Source: Halorhabdus amylolytica
GTDB lineage: Archaea > Halobacteriota > Halobacteria > Halobacteriales > Haloarculaceae
Assembly: GCF_004944975.1 (NCBI RefSeq)
Contig: NZ_SPQG01000005.1
Location: forward strand, 61,784-125,783
DNA: 64,000 nt
Direction of reading: 5' to 3'
Position 1 is the stretch's first letter; each line of letters opens with the position of its first letter. A program made the translations under genes and the position numbers. Shown piece after piece: positions 15,065 to 23,948 of this stretch. The notes under the pieces were generated by a model. That model ran no database searches and was not told the DNA's origin. It worked only from the letters and a program-made list of their open reading frames with translations.

Positions 15065-16846
15065 TCAGGTCACGTTGACGTCAGTGAACTCGAATCGCGC
15101 GCCGCCGGACTCGCTGTCGGTCACGGTCACGTCCCATCCGTGGGCGTCGGCGATCTCCGCGACGATACTGAGACCGAACCCTGTCCCCTCGTCGGTCGTC
15201 GAGTAGCCGGCCTCGAAGACAGTCTCCCTGTCCTCCGGCGCGATTCCGGGACCGTCGTCGGCCACGAAAAAGCCGCTTCCCTCGTCGACGTCGCCGACGG
15301 TGATCGTCACGGTCGAGCCGCCGTGTGTGACGGCGTTGTCGATCAGATTTTCGAGTAATTGGGCGAGTCGGTCGGGGGCCGCCCGGATCGTGACGTCCGT
15401 CTCGACCCGCAGGTTCGCTTCTTCCGTCGGGAGAACTCGCCAGCGTTCTTCGAAAACAGGGCGGAGCGCGACGGGTTCTACCGCCTCGACCGGCTGGCCT
15501 TCCCGAGCGAACGTGAGGAGGTCCTCGATCAGTGCCTCCATACGATCGAGCGCGTCCGAGACGTTCGCGAGGTGGTCGCTGTCACATTCCTCGGCCGCCA
15601 GGGTCAACCGTCCCGTCGCGACGTTCAGGGGGTTTCGGAGGTCGTGGGCGACGAAGCTGGCAAACTGATCGAGACGCTCGTTCTGTCGCTGTAGCGTCCG
15701 CTCGCGCTCCTTCAACTCGGTGATCTCGTGGGTGACGCCGACGACACCCTCTATCTCGCCGTCGATCCGGAACGGCGTCAGCCGGTACTCCAGGGCCTCG
15801 TGGCCGTGACCGGGGAACTCTCCGTCGACTTCCCCGTGGACCTCCTCGCGTTCGCCCGCGAGCAGTTCGGCGAAGGGATCGTCCGTGTACTGTGCCCGCA
15901 CCTTCGGGAGGAGATTGCTCTCCCTCCCTTCTAGTCTCTCGCGGGTGGTACCGTAAAAGTCGGCCAGGTACTCGTTGACGAGCGCGAAACGGCCGTCCGC
16001 GTCGTAGATACAGGCGGCCTCCTGCATGGTGTTGACCATCCGCTCGTAGCGCCGAAGTTCACGTTTGCGTTCCACCTCTTCCGTCACGTCCCGCGCTGAG
16101 GCGACGAACGCGACGACCGACCCCGACTCGTCGGTAACCGGCCTGACGGTCCCCGAGAGGACATACCGGTCCCGGCCCGGCGGCGATCGTTCGATCTCGA
16201 ACTCGACGTACTCGCCGTCCGCCACGCGCTGGGTGAGTTCCCTCGCCTCGGAGCGTTCGACCTCGCTCCACCACGGCGTCTCCCAGAAGGGCTCGTCGAT
16301 CACGTCCTCGCGATCGGCGTCGACGTAGGTCATCGTCGTATCGTTGATCTGTCGAATTCGGCCGTCCGGGGTGACCACGGAGATGAGTTTGTCCGGATCG
16401 TCGAAGATAGCTCGGAAGCGACGCTCGGCCTGTCGCTGTCGGACCCGTGCACGCCGTCGTTCGACGGCGTTCTCGATCCGGTTGGCCAGAATCGCGTACT
16501 GATCGACCCCGCCCCCCTTCTGGAGGTAATCCGTGACGCCCGCGGAGATGGCCTCGCTCGCGATCTCCTCGCTACCCTTGCCCGTAAAGAGGATGAACGG
16601 AAGATCGGGATAGTCCTCGCGCACGGTTTCGAGGAACGCGATCCCATCCCGACCTGGCATCTCGTAATCGGAGACGACGCAGTCGAAATCACCCCCGTCG
16701 AGCTGTGCCAACCCGGTCTCGGCGTCACTGACCGTCTCGACGGTGAGGCGATCCGACTCGTCCTCGAGCAGTTCCGCGGCCACCGTCGTGAACTCGACAT
16801 CGTCGTCGACGTGGAGCACGACCATCGAGTCGGTCGGGACACTCAT
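15065..16846 (-). CDS. Hybrid sensor: receiver-PAS-PAS-histidine kinase (593 aa)
   Basis: Domain order is an N-terminal receiver (VVLHVDDDVEF; phospho-acceptor in CVVSDYEMPGRDG; conserved FTGKGSEE and YLQKGGG), then two PAS domains (about 140-260 and 270-385; RQINDTTMTYVDADRED and CIYDADGRFALVNEYLADFY). A HisKA segment with the phospho-His (FVAHDLRNPLNVATGRL) and an HATPase domain follow (LLENLIDNAVTHGGS, VADDGPGIAPED, GTGFGLSIV). This is the common haloarchaeal layout for soluble light/redox/energy sensors. A minus-strand TATA (TTTATATA, about 16879-16886) fits ATG 16846. No response regulator lies next to it. Confidence 0.9.
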   Translation of the reverse strand: MSVPTDSMVVLHVDDDVEFTTVAAELLEDESDRLTVETVSDAETGLAQLDGGDFDCVVSDYEMPGRDGIAFLETVREDYPDLPFILFTGKGSEEIASEAISAGVTDYLQKGGGVDQYAILANRIENAVERRRARVRQRQAERRFRAIFDDPDKLISVVTPDGRIRQINDTTMTYVDADREDVIDEPFWETPWWSEVERSEARELTQRVADGEYVEFEIERSPPGRDRYVLSGTVRPVTDESGSVVAFVASARDVTEEVERKRELRRYERMVNTMQEAACIYDADGRFALVNEYLADFYGTTRERLEGRESNLLPKVRAQYTDDPFAELLAGEREEVHGEVDGEFPGHGHEALEYRLTPFRIDGEIEGVVGVTHEITELKERERTLQRQNERLDQFASFVAHDLRNPLNVATGRLTLAAEECDSDHLANVSDALDRMEALIEDLLTFAREGQPVEAVEPVALRPVFEERWRVLPTEEANLRVETDVTIRAAPDRLAQLLENLIDNAVTHGGSTVTITVGDVDEGSGFFVADDGPGIAPEDRETVFEAGYSTTDEGTGFGLSIVAEIADAHGWDVTVTDSESGGARFEFTDVNVT

Positions 16847-17145
16847 GACTGATGAATCCCTGTCTGCTATTCTCACACGAGATATATAAAGACCAACGCC
16901 ACAGCAACGACCGACTGGACCGTCTCAGGACGGCCGCTTCCCCCGCGAATATCAGTCCATTTATATATCCTGTAAGGAGTTTCGTCGCTGGTCGCGAGTC
17001 AGTCAGCTCCGAGAACGGTTCGACCAGTCTGGTTTTCTCGAAGGCTGTCCGTTCCGTGCGGGTCGCGAGCCCGACGCGACGTCGACGTCGTTTCGACTGT
17101 GATTCGAGACGTCGCGGCCCGGGGAACACTGAACCCGACCGTCCG

Positions 17146-17919
17146 TCAGCGACCGGTGAAGCCGCTGTCGACCGTCAGTGCCTCGCCGTTGGTGAACGAC
17201 GCACCCTCGGAGCAGAGCCACAGCACAGCGTCGGCGATCTCCTCGGGCTTGCCCAGACGCTGCTGGGAGTGCATGCCGGCGATCTGATCGTGCATGTCTT
17301 CGTTGGTGGTGATGCCGGCCTCGTCGAGCAGCGGCGTCTCGATGAACCCGGGACAGATCGCGTTGACGCGGACGTCTTCGCCAGCGTACTCCCAGGCCGC
17401 GGTCTTTGTCAGCCCGAGGACGCCGTGTTTGGCGGCGACGTACGCCGAGGATCCCTCGAAGCCGACCTGCCCGAGGACCGAAGACATGTTGACGATCGCT
17501 CCACCGTCGTCCTGGTCGGTCATGACGTCGAGTTCGGCCTTCAGCGCCCGCCAGACGCCGTTCAGGTTCACGCCGATCGTCGCCAGCCACTCGTCCTCCT
17601 CGACGTCACCAGCGTAGGCTTCTGGCCCACCGATCCCAGCGTTGTTGAACGCGATATCCAGTCCTCCGAACTCGTCGACTGCGGTCTCGACCATCACCTC
17701 GACGTCGTCCATGTCGGTGACGTCGACGTGGACGAAAACGGCCTCGCTGTCCGTCTCCTCGTTGATCTCGCTCGCCACGTCTTCGCCGCGCTCGTCATCA
17801 ACGTCCGTGACGACGACGTTCGCCCCGGCCTCGGCGAACTGGATCGCCGTCTCACGTCCGATACCCGACGCAGCGCCGGTCACCACTGCGGTCTTGCCCG
17901 CAAAATCGTAGTCTGCCAT
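17146..17919 (-). CDS. SDR-family NAD(P)-dependent oxidoreductase (257 aa)
   Basis: The Rossmann signature TGAASGIG is at residues 14-21 (KTAVVTGAASGIGRETAIQF). An acidic residue ending strand 2 (VVVTDVDDE) suggests NAD(H) preference. NNAG, the catalytic Ser (VNMSSVLGQVG), YxxxK (AYVAAKHG) and the C-terminal PGFIET motif are present. The length is classical for glucose/3-oxoacyl-type dehydrogenases. The frame is open far upstream, but ATG 17919 gives the usual N-terminus. The substrate is not evident. The 299 bases to the kinase gene contain only TATA-like sequences. Confidence 0.88.
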   Translation of the reverse strand: MADYDFAGKTAVVTGAASGIGRETAIQFAEAGANVVVTDVDDERGEDVASEINEETDSEAVFVHVDVTDMDDVEVMVETAVDEFGGLDIAFNNAGIGGPEAYAGDVEEDEWLATIGVNLNGVWRALKAELDVMTDQDDGGAIVNMSSVLGQVGFEGSSAYVAAKHGVLGLTKTAAWEYAGEDVRVNAICPGFIETPLLDEAGITTNEDMHDQIAGMHSQQRLGKPEEIADAVLWLCSEGASFTNGEALTVDSGFTGR

Positions 17920-18035
17920 TGCGGTCGTAACTACCCATGGACCGCACTTGACCCTGTGAGTGATTCCCGTAATCCGATAACTGCCGACACGCTTTATGAG
18001 AGATGGGCGTCCGGAAGCTGTTTTCCCCGGCACGT

Positions 18036-19151
18036 TCATCCGACGAGCGACTCGACGTACTGCGTGACGTGATCGTCCATCCGCCGTTTGAACCCCGACT
18101 GCCTCGCCAGCCGGTCGAGTTCGCGGGCGACCAGACTGCCGTACTGGAGGGCTTTCTTCTCCCGGAAAGCCACTCGATCCGGCAGCCACTCCCGAGCCGC
18201 CAGTCGGAGTGCGTACTTGCGCTCGTCACGATCCGAAACCAGTAGCGTCCCGGGAAGTGACAGCGCCACACGCACGACCCGATCGTCGAGCAACGGCGCG
18301 ACGGGTTCGACGCCCGCGTCACGTAGCGCGAGGACATCCCGTTCGAGTTGTGCAGGTAACGAGCAGAGTACCTCTCGGCGGGCACCGCGTACCGTGTCGG
18401 CCTCGACGCGGGGATCCTCGGGCGCCCCGGCCACCTTCGCGTAGCCGCCGAATAGCTCGTCAGCGCCCTGGCCGACCGCCAGCCGCTCGAACCCGTCGGC
18501 TACCGCCCGTTCGGCGATCAGATAGAGCGGCAACGCGATCCCGACGTCCATGGCGTTCGTCCGGCCCGTCGCCCGGACGACCGCCGGGACGGCGTCGACG
18601 AGCGTATCGTGGTCGAGTTCGACGACGCGAACCTCGCGATCGAGTAGCCGGGCGGATTCCCGTGCCGCTTTCACGTCGTGACTGTCGGGAAATCCCGCGA
18701 CGTACAGCGGGACGTCCAGCCGGGCGGCCAGAAGTGCCGAGTCGACGCCGCCGGAGAACGCGACTGCCAACCCGTCAGTGTCGACACTCCCGAGGGATGC
18801 GTCGATCGCCTCGCCAAGTTCCGCGACCGCCGGCGATCCGCCACGAACAGGATCGGGAAGCGACCAGACTTCCCGTCGGGTCTCGTCCGGATCGACGACG
18901 TGACCCGCGGGCAGCGGCGTAGGATCGGTCAGATTCGTTCGGTCGAACGCCCACTCGTCGGGGTCGTCGCCCTCGAAAAAGAGCGGCTGGCGACCGAGGA
19001 CGTCCCGGACGAGACGGCCGTCGATCTCGCCGGCGAACCCGCGTGTCCCCGGAAGCGACTCACCTGTCTCGATCGCCGGTCGGACGATGTCGGGGTCACC
19101 TCCTCGCAACGTCGGCGTCGATTCGTCACTCGGACCACGAACCATTGTCAC
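18036..19151 (-). CDS. Asparagine-synthetase-like PP-loop protein lacking the glutaminase domain (371 aa)
   Basis: The C-terminal two thirds are an AsnB synthetase domain with PP-loop AFSGGVDSALLAARLDVPL (about residue 129 on) and AVGQGADELFGGYAKVAG. The N-terminal 110 residues keep only fragments resembling the glutaminase domain (VLGRQPLFFEGDDP, PLPAGHVV) and no catalytic Cys at position 2. Ammonia or another amine, not glutamine, would then be the nitrogen donor. GTG 19151 overlaps the PHP gene's stop (GTGA); ATG 19145 is the alternative start. Pairing with a PHP hydrolase suggests a specialised amidotransfer or tRNA/metabolite modification role. Confidence 0.75.
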   Translation of the reverse strand: MTMVRGPSDESTPTLRGGDPDIVRPAIETGESLPGTRGFAGEIDGRLVRDVLGRQPLFFEGDDPDEWAFDRTNLTDPTPLPAGHVVDPDETRREVWSLPDPVRGGSPAVAELGEAIDASLGSVDTDGLAVAFSGGVDSALLAARLDVPLYVAGFPDSHDVKAARESARLLDREVRVVELDHDTLVDAVPAVVRATGRTNAMDVGIALPLYLIAERAVADGFERLAVGQGADELFGGYAKVAGAPEDPRVEADTVRGARREVLCSLPAQLERDVLALRDAGVEPVAPLLDDRVVRVALSLPGTLLVSDRDERKYALRLAAREWLPDRVAFREKKALQYGSLVARELDRLARQSGFKRRMDDHVTQYVESLVG

Positions 19152-19834
19152 TCCAGAAACGAGGCGAGGCGATTGTGGATACGGCGTTTGGCTCCGCCGG
19201 CAGCCTGTCGGAAGCTGATATGCCAGGGTGTCCGTCGCCCGTCGGTTTGCGTTCGGCCGTCGACGATGGCCGAAAGAATGGAATCCACGGACCGCTCGTC
19301 GGCGTCGACCAGCGTGACGGCCCGCCCGACCATCTCGCTGATGTGGGCGTCGCTGCCGGCGGTCTGGGGGATACCGTGCTCGCGGGCGAACGTCCTGGCC
19401 TGGCGGTTGGCCATCCCAGTGAGCAGCCGGGAGTTGTACACCTCGATGGCGTCCGCCCGCGCCAGTTCGACCCGCGATATCTTCGCCATGACGCCGCTTC
19501 GGGATTCCTGAAATGGATGAGGAACAACGGCGATACCCCCCAGATCGTGAACGCGGTCGAGGGTTTCGCCGAAGGGCAGCCCCTCGGGGATCCGCTCCTC
19601 GACGCCGAGCGCGAGGACGTGACCGGCTGCGCTGGTCACTTCCATGCCGGGAATGCCGAGCAGGCCGTACTCCGGTGCGAGTTCTGCCGCCCGGAGGCTC
19701 GCGTCGATCTCGTCGTGGTCGGTCACCGCCAGGGCGTCGAGTCCGGCTGTCTTGGCCCGGGCGAGCAAATCCTCGACGGGATCGCGGCCGTCGTAGGACA
19801 GCGACGAGTGGGCGTGTAACTCGACGGAGAGCAC
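19148..19834 (-). CDS. PHP-domain metal-dependent phosphoesterase (228 aa)
   Basis: All PHP metal-binding motifs are present in order: ELHAHSSLSYDGRDP, AVTDHDEID, GIPGMEVTS, VVPHPFQESRSG and TAGSDAHISEMVG. This places it with the YciV/TrpH-like PHP phosphoesterases that act on small phosphorylated molecules or oligonucleotide 5' ends. GTG 19834 (VLSVELHAHS) is chosen because the domain begins at once; an ATG at 19903 is possible. The stop overlaps the next gene's start, so the two are co-translated. Confidence 0.82.
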   Translation of the reverse strand: MLSVELHAHSSLSYDGRDPVEDLLARAKTAGLDALAVTDHDEIDASLRAAELAPEYGLLGIPGMEVTSAAGHVLALGVEERIPEGLPFGETLDRVHDLGGIAVVPHPFQESRSGVMAKISRVELARADAIEVYNSRLLTGMANRQARTFAREHGIPQTAGSDAHISEMVGRAVTLVDADERSVDSILSAIVDGRTQTDGRRTPWHISFRQAAGGAKRRIHNRLASFLE

Positions 19835-19946
19835 GACTCCCGGTTGACCGGGCAGCACAAAAAGGCCCCCGGTCTCCGGCGATTCCCCCCGGAAGACCAA
19901 CACGACGGTCCGGACAGGGTCGCCGCGACCGGGATCGCGTTCCCGC

Positions 19947-21104
19947 TCAGTCCGCCGAAGCCGGATCTTCGAGACCGATCTCCTCGTCGGTCAGGTAACA
20001 CTGTGGGTCACGCGCCCAGAGGTCGCCCGTCGCTGCGAGCGCGCGGTGGCGCGAGCCGCCGCGACACATAGCGTAGTAATCGCAGTCCGGACACCGGTCG
20101 GGAACGTGATCCTCCCGATCGCGGAGTTTCCGCAGGATCGGGTTGGATTCGTCCTCCCAGATGGCGCTGAACGGGCGGTCCCGGACGTTTCCCAGCGCGT
20201 AGCGCTGCCAGTGGGGCGTGAGGTGGACGTTGCCCTGATAGTCGACGTCGGCGATCGCGTCGCCAGCCTGATCCCCGCCGATGTCCTCTAAGGTCTCCCG
20301 GACTGACGCGGCCCGTTCTTCGCCGAGTTCGTCCAGAGCGTACTGATAGACGTAGCCGGCGTCGGCGTAGTTACCCGAAAGCACTGTCTCGATTTCGTGA
20401 CCGCGCTCGTGGGCGTCAAGCGTTAGCTCACAGACCCGCCGGACGGCCCGGCGACGGGCGTCGTGATCGACGTCGAGATCCATGACATCGTTGTCGTCGT
20501 ATTCCAGGTGAGCGAACTCGAAGCGCTCGATGCCTTCGAGGGCCAGCATGTCGAGAACTTCCTCCATGTCGGCCGCGTTCGCGTCGGTGATGGTAAATCG
20601 GACCGCGACCGGCAGGTCCGCAGCCTGGGCAGCCTCAATGCCGGCGAGGGCGTCGTCGAACGCACCTTCCCGGCCCCAGATCTCGTCGTGGCGATCCGGG
20701 AGACCGTCGACAGCGACGGCGGCATAAGAGAGGCCGGCATCGGCGAGCGCCTCGCTCTTCTCTGCTGTCAGCAGCGTGCCGTTCGTTTCGATGACGGCCT
20801 CCAGTCCCAAATCGGTCGCATAGGCGATCAGTTCGGACAAGTCCTCACGCAAAAGAGGTTCCCCACCGGCAACCCGCAGGACTTCGACGCCGTAATCGGC
20901 CAGATCGTCGATGAATCCCTTTGCTTCGGCCGTCGTCAATTCGCCTTCGGCACGCCCCGGACCGGCCGCATCACGGTAGGCACACTCGAGGTTGTCTCCG
21001 CCGGTGACGTGCCAGACGACGGTCGCCCCGCGCGTCGATTCCTGAGGGATCGCGGTCGTTGCCTCGTCGTTCTCGGTCCCGAGGAGCGTGCTGACCGGGA
21101 TCAT
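19947..21104 (-). CDS. Radical-SAM-like SPASM protein lacking the SAM-cluster cysteines (pseudo-rSAM, 385 aa)
   Basis: The fold is that of radical SAM/SPASM enzymes: VVWHVTGGDNLECAYRDA at the place of the CxxxCxxC loop, the GGEP motif (RVAGGEPLLREDL), and a barrel with a VIETNGTLL strand. In the loop the usual three cysteines read D, C and R, so only one remains and a SAM-binding [4Fe-4S] cluster cannot form normally. The C-terminal SPASM cysteines persist (CPDCDYYAMC, then DPQC). Haloarchaea have a described pseudo-rSAM/SPASM family of this kind. The gene is coupled by 4 bases to the small partner upstream. Confidence 0.8.
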   Translation of the reverse strand: MIPVSTLLGTENDEATTAIPQESTRGATVVWHVTGGDNLECAYRDAAGPGRAEGELTTAEAKGFIDDLADYGVEVLRVAGGEPLLREDLSELIAYATDLGLEAVIETNGTLLTAEKSEALADAGLSYAAVAVDGLPDRHDEIWGREGAFDDALAGIEAAQAADLPVAVRFTITDANAADMEEVLDMLALEGIERFEFAHLEYDDNDVMDLDVDHDARRRAVRRVCELTLDAHERGHEIETVLSGNYADAGYVYQYALDELGEERAASVRETLEDIGGDQAGDAIADVDYQGNVHLTPHWQRYALGNVRDRPFSAIWEDESNPILRKLRDREDHVPDRCPDCDYYAMCRGGSRHRALAATGDLWARDPQCYLTDEEIGLEDPASAD

Positions 21105-21355
21105 GCCGTCTCACCCGGCCTCAGTGCCGGATCGGTGTATCGGGCCACCGCCTCCGCAGGGGTGAGCCACAGTGCGACAGGGTCCTCGAACAGCGTCGTG
21201 GCCTGTTCGTGTGCTGTCTCCCGATCGTCAGCTGTGACGCTGCCGACGTGTCTGAGCGGCTCCGCAGCCGACTCGCGGGCGAAGACTTCCCACTCGCGGG
21301 ACTGTCGTCCGCGGGGCCGCTCAACCTTCTCGAACGTGTTCGCGTCGTCCGTCAT
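21101..21355 (-). CDS. Small rSAM-partnered protein, Htur_1727-like (84 aa)
   Basis: The product runs MTDDANTFEKVERPRGRQSR, EWEVFARESAAEPLRHVGSV, TADDRETAHEQATTLFEDPV, ALWLTPAEAVARY. The order EWEVFxRE...HVGSVxA...A...A..LF.......LWL is like PaaB-type folds and matches my recollection of the haloarchaeal Htur_1727 family found beside radical SAM genes. It overlaps the pseudo-rSAM gene (ATGA). It may be the substrate, a peptide-recognition element or a subunit. The 220 bases to nirK hold no gene. Confidence 0.7.
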   Translation of the reverse strand: MTDDANTFEKVERPRGRQSREWEVFARESAAEPLRHVGSVTADDRETAHEQATTLFEDPVALWLTPAEAVARYTDPALRPGETA

Positions 21356-21575
21356 TGCCCCACACTTCTCCGTAAACCTACAAACGATTCCCGCGAATTC
21401 TCAAGGATTGGGAACGGGTCGGGTCGGTCGACACGGCCGATAGGCGCCTTCTACCCCGGAAACAGGAGTGAAGGAACCAGCAATATATTCCGGTTGTTGG
21501 TGTATCCATCAGAATTATTTAACGATGTGGGTGGCGGAACACGACCGAGGTAAGTCAGTCGGAGTCGCGAGCAAT

Positions 21576-22691
21576 TCACTCGTAATGGGGATCTTCGTGG
21601 TCGGTCCCGTCGAAGCCGGGGTCGAACGTGTCGGGTTGTTCCTCGCCGAGAACGTCGATCTCGGCCATGAGGCCCTTGCGGGCGACCCGCGAGAGTGCGT
21701 GATCGACCAGTTTCACGCGTTCGGGCACGGGGAACTTCATCGTGCCGACGAAACAACTGCCCGGCGGGACCGCCATCGTCTGGACGAACTCGTCGGGTCG
21801 GGAGGCGACCGCGCCGTTGGGCCAGGCCTCGCTCCAGACGTTGCCGATCGGGTGGAAGTTCGAGGTGAGGTTCGGCCCGCCGGTGACCATGTAGACGCGA
21901 GCGGTGTCCCCGACCTCGACCTCCAGGGGACCGTAGCGATCGGCGGCGTAGGCGTACTTCTCGCCGTTGAGCAGGACGTAAGAGGGGTTCTCGGCGGCCA
22001 TCGACGCCATGTCGAAGGCGTGGTGGCCCTTCTGGCCGGTCGGCAGGTCGGTGTAGACGTCATGCTGGCCGAAGTAGAACTCGTGATCCACCTCGGGGAG
22101 GCCATCCTCAGGTTCGACGAGGATCAGTCCGAACATGCCAGCACTGATGTGGTAATCGAGGTTCGGCACGGCACAGTGATAGATGTACGCGCCCGGATAC
22201 TCCGCCCGGAAGCGCATCTTGTTCTCCGCGCCCGGCGCGGCGTTGGTCGCGACCGAACCCCCGCCCGTGCCGTAGATCGCGTGGAAGTCCACGTTGTGAA
22301 CCATGGCATTGTCGGGCAGGTTCTCCATCGTGAACTCGACGGTGTCACCGCGACGGACCCGATACATCGGCCCCGGGACCTGCCCACCGAAGGTCATGTA
22401 ATCGAAGGTCACCCCGGGTTCGATCTCGGCGGTGACCTCCTCGACTTCGAGCGTGATCTCGTGAGTCGTGGGTTCGTCCCGATCGATCGGGTCAGGAACG
22501 TCGGTCGGATCGGCCGCCACGCTCTCGGCGTCGGTCTCGCGGGCGGGCCGGGGCGTCGTAGTCGTCTCTTCCGCTACCTCACCCGCGTCCGGCGCGGCCA
22601 GACAGCCAGCCACCGACGCCGCCCCGCCCGCACCGATCGCGCCGAGCAGTCGCCGCCGCGTCGTCGCCAGGATGCCGTCTGAATTAGGCAT
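21576..22691 (-). CDS. nirK: Copper-containing nitrite reductase NirK (371 aa)
   Basis: Reduces nitrite to nitric oxide outside the cytoplasmic membrane. A twin-arginine-type start (TRRRLLGAIGAGGAASVAGC) ends in a lipobox Cys near residue 30. Cupredoxin domain 1 carries the type 2/type 1 copper ligands VHNVDFHAIYGTGGG and YHCAVPNLDYHISAGMFG, and domain 2 has the third type 2 His (TSNFHPIGNVWSEAW). Length is normal for the family. The frame diverges from a winged-helix gene. A CGAA-N4-TTCG box (22730-22741), centred about 45 bases upstream of the ATG, matches the site reported for the NarO regulator. Halocyanin at 24045 is a plausible donor. Confidence 0.92.
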   Translation of the reverse strand: MPNSDGILATTRRRLLGAIGAGGAASVAGCLAAPDAGEVAEETTTTPRPARETDAESVAADPTDVPDPIDRDEPTTHEITLEVEEVTAEIEPGVTFDYMTFGGQVPGPMYRVRRGDTVEFTMENLPDNAMVHNVDFHAIYGTGGGSVATNAAPGAENKMRFRAEYPGAYIYHCAVPNLDYHISAGMFGLILVEPEDGLPEVDHEFYFGQHDVYTDLPTGQKGHHAFDMASMAAENPSYVLLNGEKYAYAADRYGPLEVEVGDTARVYMVTGGPNLTSNFHPIGNVWSEAWPNGAVASRPDEFVQTMAVPPGSCFVGTMKFPVPERVKLVDHALSRVARKGLMAEIDVLGEEQPDTFDPGFDGTDHEDPHYE

Positions 22692-22729
22692 ACCTAAAAT
22701 CCTTGGCTACAGCCCGATCAATCGACTGG

Positions 22730-22741
22730 CGAACGTGTTCG
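22730..22741. promoter_or_regulatory. NarO-type box CGAACGTGTTCG upstream of nirK
   Basis: The 12-mer fits CGAA-N4-TTCG, the semi-palindrome reported for the haloarchaeal NarO regulator at narA and nirK promoters. Its centre is about 45 bases upstream of the nirK start, where an activator next to a TATA box is expected. The TATA itself is weak. Confidence 0.6.
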
Positions 22742-22875
22742 GACGGGCGGCGGGGCCACGGGGGAAACCGAAACACAAATTCCACAGAAGCGCCCAGAGG
22801 GAGATATGCTTCCCTCGCGACGATCGTGTGAGACCGCCATCGCCGGATCCCCGAGACGGGGAGGGCCGGAATGAA

Positions 22876-23253
22876 ATGGTCCGCGATCCGTTCGCCGCCG
22901 ACGAGGCGCCCGATCTCCAGGACGTACTGGACGCGCTGGACGATCCGGAATGTCGGCGGATCGTCGAGGAACTGGACGAACCCATGACGGCGTCGGAGAT
23001 CTCGGAGGCGAGCGACATCCCGCTCTCGACGACCTACCGGAAACTCGATCTGCTAACCGAGGCGTCGCTGCTGACCGAAGGCGTCGAGATCAGGCCTGAC
23101 GGTCAGCACGCCTCGACGTACGAGGTGGCTTTCGAGGAGGTCATCATCGGCCTCTCGGAGGACCGCGAGTGTGAGGTCCAGATCGCCCGTCGGGCCCGGA
23201 CAGCCGACGAACGCTTGGAGAACCTGTGGTCGGAGGTGCGCAAGGAAACATGA
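22876..23253 (+). CDS. Winged-helix (ArsR-like) transcription regulator (125 aa)
   Basis: MVRDPFAADEAPDLQDVLDA leads into a helix-turn-helix (DPECRRIVEELDEPMTASEI, SEASDIPLSTTYRKLDLLTE) and a wing (IRPDGQHASTYEVAFEEVII). This is typical of haloarchaeal ArsR-like regulators located beside copper and denitrification genes. The upstream part of the open frame is the nirK shadow. The gene is divergent from nirK and overlaps the following membrane-protein gene by 4 bases. A role in controlling nirK or its neighbours is inferred. Confidence 0.8.
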   Translation: MVRDPFAADEAPDLQDVLDALDDPECRRIVEELDEPMTASEISEASDIPLSTTYRKLDLLTEASLLTEGVEIRPDGQHASTYEVAFEEVIIGLSEDRECEVQIARRARTADERLENLWSEVRKET

Positions 23254-23531
23254 GTCCACACGTCTCGATAACGGTCATCGCACTGAAGACGCTCACCCTG
23301 CTGCTGGGTGGCTTGATCACGTTCCTGGCCTACCGGGCTTACCGGCGAACGCACTCGCAGTCGCTCGGTGCCCTCGCGCTCGGCTTTGCCATCGTGACGT
23401 TAGGTGCATTACTGGCGGGCATCAGCGATCTGATCGTGGAATTACCGATCCAACAGACACTGTTACTGGAGTCGACGTTGACAGCTGGTGGCTTCGCAGT
23501 CATCGTCTACTCGCTTTACACCGGCGATTGA
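23250..23531 (+). CDS. Small membrane protein (93 aa), first of two paralogues
   Basis: Three hydrophobic spans (about 7-26, 40-62 and 72-90) surround the signature FLAYRAYRRTHSQSLGALAL. Haloarchaeal proteins with this signature often follow ArsR-like regulators (I believe the DUF7521 family). It is translationally coupled to the regulator (ATGA) and a paralogue lies 117 bases downstream. Possibly a membrane sensor that controls the regulator. Confidence 0.7.
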   Translation: MSPHVSITVIALKTLTLLLGGLITFLAYRAYRRTHSQSLGALALGFAIVTLGALLAGISDLIVELPIQQTLLLESTLTAGGFAVIVYSLYTGD

Positions 23532-23648
23532 ACGTCTCCCTGGACCTCAGTTTTCGGCGGCGTCGGTTTTGTGATCGTTTCCCACGACGTGGAAATCCGC
23601 TGGCGATTATATCCCCACTGCATTCACACGTTCATACAGAACCAGAGA

Positions 23649-23948
23649 ATGCAAAGCAGTGTCGTCATCGTCACCGCGGCCGAGATGATCGTCCTTGGCT
23701 GTACGGGTATCCTCGCGTATCTCGCCTTTCGGGCCTACCGGCGGACCGGCTCGCCCTCTCTGTGCACGCTCATGATCGGACTGGCGCTGGTCGCTCTGGG
23801 CTCCCTGCTCGGCGGTGCGCTCCACCAGTTCGGCGCGTTCAGCTTCGACGCGAGCGTCGGAATCGACAGTGCCTTCACCGCGCTGGGATTCGTGGTCGTC
23901 CTCTACGCGCTGTACGCCGACAACGCCCGCGAGGGTTTTTCACCCTGA
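23649..23948 (+). CDS. Small membrane protein (99 aa), second paralogue
   Basis: It shares LAYLAFRAYRRTGSPSLCTL, then LALVALGSLLGGAL, with the preceding 93-residue protein and the same three-span layout, so it arose by local duplication. The start at 23649 is chosen over 23571 because the hydrophobic family N-terminus begins there and a TATA-like TTATAT lies near 23607. Function unknown. Confidence 0.65.
   Translation: MQSSVVIVTAAEMIVLGCTGILAYLAFRAYRRTGSPSLCTLMIGLALVALGSLLGGALHQFGAFSFDASVGIDSAFTALGFVVVLYALYADNAREGFSP

Noticed and set aside
21331..21342. An exact CGAACGTGTTCG box like the one at nirK.
   Set aside because: It lies inside the first codons of the small rSAM-partner gene, downstream of its start, where an activator site is unlikely.
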